A program made the translations under genes and the position numbers. Positions 46,108-47,910 of a stretch of 47,910 bases of DNA are shown here, piece after piece. Each line of letters begins with the position of its first letter. Positions within the stretch are counted from its first letter, which is position 1. The notes beneath the pieces are model-generated. The model did not search any database. It saw only the letters and a program-made list of their open reading frames with translations, and was not told the origin of the DNA. The stretch covers positions 1 through 47,910 of the forward strand of contig JAFTHT010000046.1 in the NCBI GenBank assembly GCA_017457285.1, read 5' to 3'. Source of the stretch: Oscillospiraceae bacterium. GTDB lineage: Bacteria > Bacillota > Clostridia > Oscillospirales > Oscillospiraceae.

Positions 46108-47454
46108 ATGAATTTTCAAACTTTCAAAGAAGCGGTGATTGCCCGGTGCGGTGCGTTGGGGATTGCCGATTATGAGCTTTATTACCAGGCCGCGGAGGCT
46201 ACATCCGTGGGCTTTTTTCAGCAGGAGATCAACCAGTTTTCCAGCCATGCCGAGGGCGGAGTCTGCCTGCGGTGCATCGTGGATGGAAAAATGGGCTACG
46301 CCTCCACCGAAGAGCTGAGCGAGCCGGAGGCTCTCCGGCTGGTGGACACCGCCGCCGACAATGCTGCCGCTTTGGAGACGGCGGAGCCGGAATTTCTGGG
46401 GGAGGGCGGCCAACGCTATGAGGATTTTACCCCTACCCTCCATCCCCTGCCCTCCACGGAAACGCTGATTACCGCCGGTCTTGCCACCCAAAAGGCCATT
46501 TACGCCGCCGATCCTGCCGTCATTGACGGCAGCTCCACCCAGGCACTGTGCGAGAAAAGTATCACCGCGATTTATAATTCCCGGGGATTGGATTTGAGTT
46601 ATGTAAACCACATTGCCGGACTGGTGGCGGTGGCGGTGGTTTCCGACGGGGCGGAAATGGCCAACGCCGCCGAAATCAAGCTGGGAGATTTTGCAGCCAT
46701 CGACCGGGAGGCTCTGGCCGCCAAGGCAGCAGCCCAAGCCAAGGCCAAGCTGGGGGGCGAAGTGCCGGAAACGGGCCTCTACCCCATCGTCTTCGGCCCG
46801 GAGGCCATGGCAGATTTACTCCAGACCTTCAGCGGCATTTTTTCCGCCGAGGCGGCCCGGAAGGGACTGTCCAAGCTGGCCGGAGCCGAGGGGACAGCCA
46901 TCGCAGCGGACATTGTGACCATTGTGGACGACCCCTTCCACCCGGACAGCCCCTGCCCCCAGCCCTTTGATGCCGAGGGCAGCCCCACCCGGCGCAAATT
47001 CGTGGTGGAAAAAGGCATCCTGAACACCCTGCTCTACGACCTGAAGAACGCCCATCTGGCGGGCAAAACCACCACCGGCAACGCCGCCAAGGGCAGCTAC
47101 AAATCCCCGGTGGGCATCCGGCCTTTCACCATGACCATCGCCCCCGGCGATTTGCCCCCGGAGGAGATCCTGGCAAAGGCCCAGGGGGGCATCTACATCG
47201 ATTCCCTGACGGGCCTGCACGCCGGTGCGGATTCGGTTTCCGGAGATTTTTCCCTGCAAAGTGCCGGATATTTGATCCAAAATGGCAAAAAAGCCAACCA
47301 TGTGAAGAATTTCACAGTGGCCGGCAATTTCTTTGATATGCTAAAATCCATCACCGCCGTCGGCAGCGACACTCAGGTTCCGAAACCCCTGGGCACCACC
47401 GCCTTCGGGGCCCCCACCGTGCTGGTGGAAAAACTGTCGGTGGCCGGAAAATAA
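46108..47454 (+). CDS. tldE: TldE/PmbA family subunit
   Basis: The 448-residue partner of TldD has the same overall fold but lacks the HExxxH motif. The corresponding region reads LYPIVFGPEAMADLLQTFSG, as in non-catalytic TldE. The late segments TTTGNAAKGSYKSPVGIRPF and GIYIDSLTGLHAGADSVSGD are typical. ATG 46108 has AGGAG 6 nt upstream; an upstream ATG overlapping the tldD stop has no ribosome site. The two genes form one operon. Confidence 0.93.
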   Translation: MNFQTFKEAVIARCGALGIADYELYYQAAEATSVGFFQQEINQFSSHAEGGVCLRCIVDGKMGYASTEELSEPEALRLVDTAADNAAALETAEPEFLGEGGQRYEDFTPTLHPLPSTETLITAGLATQKAIYAADPAVIDGSSTQALCEKSITAIYNSRGLDLSYVNHIAGLVAVAVVSDGAEMANAAEIKLGDFAAIDREALAAKAAAQAKAKLGGEVPETGLYPIVFGPEAMADLLQTFSGIFSAEAARKGLSKLAGAEGTAIAADIVTIVDDPFHPDSPCPQPFDAEGSPTRRKFVVEKGILNTLLYDLKNAHLAGKTTTGNAAKGSYKSPVGIRPFTMTIAPGDLPPEEILAKAQGGIYIDSLTGLHAGADSVSGDFSLQSAGYLIQNGKKANHVKNFTVAGNFFDMLKSITAVGSDTQVPKPLGTTAFGAPTVLVEKLSVAGK

Positions 47455-47479
47455 ATAAGGAATCATTATCAAGGTATTT

Positions 47480-47513
47480 CGTAGGGGCCGATGTGTGCAT
47501 CGGCCCCTACGAC
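47480..47513. repeat. Short GTAGGGGCCGATG palindrome
   Basis: GTAGGGGCCGATG and CATCGGCCCCTAC form a 13-bp inverted repeat around TGTG. It is a reduced form of the element at 24392-24468. Confidence 0.75.
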
Positions 47514-47621
47514 CAGGTTAGATCACGGAACGCTGTATCACTGCGAAAGCGCAGGTTTTCGGAAGGGATTTACGGCTCAATCTCTCTAAAATGTGTATAT
47601 TTTCTTTATTGCATAACAACA

Positions 47622-47661
47622 CCCCCTGATGTAGTTATTATCCTACATCAGGGGGCTTTTG
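47622..47661. terminator. Terminator between tldE and the convergent surface-protein gene
   Basis: CCCCCTGATGTAG and CTACATCAGGGGG form a perfect 13-bp stem followed by CTTTTG. Besides this hairpin and the palindrome at 47480, 47455-47714 shows nothing gene-like. Confidence 0.8.
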
Positions 47662-47714
47662 TCTATTGTCCGTTTTTACAGGAGCAGTCTACGTTGCCCC
47701 TCCCTCGTGGTTTT

Positions 47715-47910
47715 TTATGCGATGGATGCGAAGTACTGCTTGGCGTAGTAGCCGTAGACGGCGGTGGCTGCGGCGAAGTCCTTGATGGCGGAGGTGCCGG
47801 CGGCCTTGTTTTGGCAGTAGTAGCCCAGGCTGTAGGCCCGGACACCGGTGGTGTACTCCACGCCGCCGGATTTGTAGACCGCGCAGACATAAATCGTCTG
47901 GTCAATCTCC
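47715..47910 (-). CDS. C-terminal part of a probable surface protein
   Basis: The minus strand is open from the window edge to TAA (47715-47717), giving 64 residues. They contain YTTGVRAYSLGYYCQNKAAG and AAATAVYGYYAKQYFASI. The pattern Y(S)-x-x-x-YC ... VYGYYAKQYF closes many large secreted proteins of gut clostridia with Ig-like or fibronectin repeats, from memory of those families. The gene starts beyond the window. Another open frame across the same bases is rejected as low-complexity. Confidence 0.6.
   Translation of the reverse strand, partial: EIDQTIYVCAVYKSGGVEYTTGVRAYSLGYYCQNKAAGTSAIKDFAAATAVYGYYAKQYFASIA

Noticed and set aside
47663..47905. 80-codon minus-strand frame at the window end
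   Set aside because: Its translation is a Pro/Ser/Thr low-complexity string. The other minus-strand frame is open to the window edge and has a recognisable surface-protein C-terminus.

Overview
This 47.9-kb window looks like the chromosome of a spore-forming, anaerobic, Gram-positive clostridium, most likely a gut member of the Oscillospiraceae/Ruminococcaceae. The signs are a sporulation sigma factor (sigG, 43547-44326), an oxygen- or NO-reducing flavodiiron protein, AGGAGG-type ribosome binding sites almost everywhere, high-GC housekeeping genes, and many GC-rich palindromic intergenic repeats (at least five families). The genus call is inference.

Layout. 1-9133 is mostly core: a partial gene, a YhhN-like membrane protein, a MATE transporter, a lipid kinase/NUDIX/C39-peptidase run, then a redox block (flavodiiron protein, thioredoxin, Crp/Fnr regulator, thioredoxin reductase). 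9134-11380 holds a 162-bp MITE and a secreted lipoprotein. 11382-23667 is an accessory island. A 22-bp copy of the 3' end of tRNA-Arg(CCG) lies at 11382-11403 and the intact tRNA at 23592-23667. Between them are a large serine recombinase, acetyltransferases, hydrolases, a methyltransferase behind a leader-peptide attenuator, an XRE regulator, an epimerase, a NUDIX enzyme, a roughly 600-nt highly folded RNA-like region directly upstream of a divergent tyrosine recombinase, and AT-rich small genes of unknown role. 23813-34565 returns to core: a DivIVA-like protein, FliB-like methylase, recG, rpsT, DUF5685/DnaJ pair, YihY, fakA with its Asp23 partner, and gpmI. 34570-35600 is gene-poor and holds a cluster of DnaA-box-like nonamers. 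35636-43391 is a second accessory cluster: NUDIX, six intact or broken GNAT genes, a P-loop kinase, an AraC-phosphotransferase fusion, and an accessory rsgA-methyltransferase-GNAT operon behind a promoter, a 9-codon leader and alternative hairpins. 43547-47454 is core again: sigG, tldD and tldE. The window ends inside a surface-protein gene.

How the parts connect. The two accessory regions share near-identical genes: the GNATs at 13393 and 36572, those at 13924 and 37839, and methyltransferase C-termini at 16315 and 38790. They also share a hairpin terminator (GAGCCGGG-N6-CCCGGCTC) that, in the first island, is fused to a promoter with a 16-bp spacer. They therefore look like two products of one cassette-like gene pool of small modifying enzymes. 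In both, methyltransferase genes sit behind short translated leaders that can form mutually exclusive hairpins. That is the layout expected for induction by ribosome-stalling compounds. The most unusual objects are the folded RNA with its recombinase (20041-21868) and the two attenuators (17116-17343 and 42592-42847).
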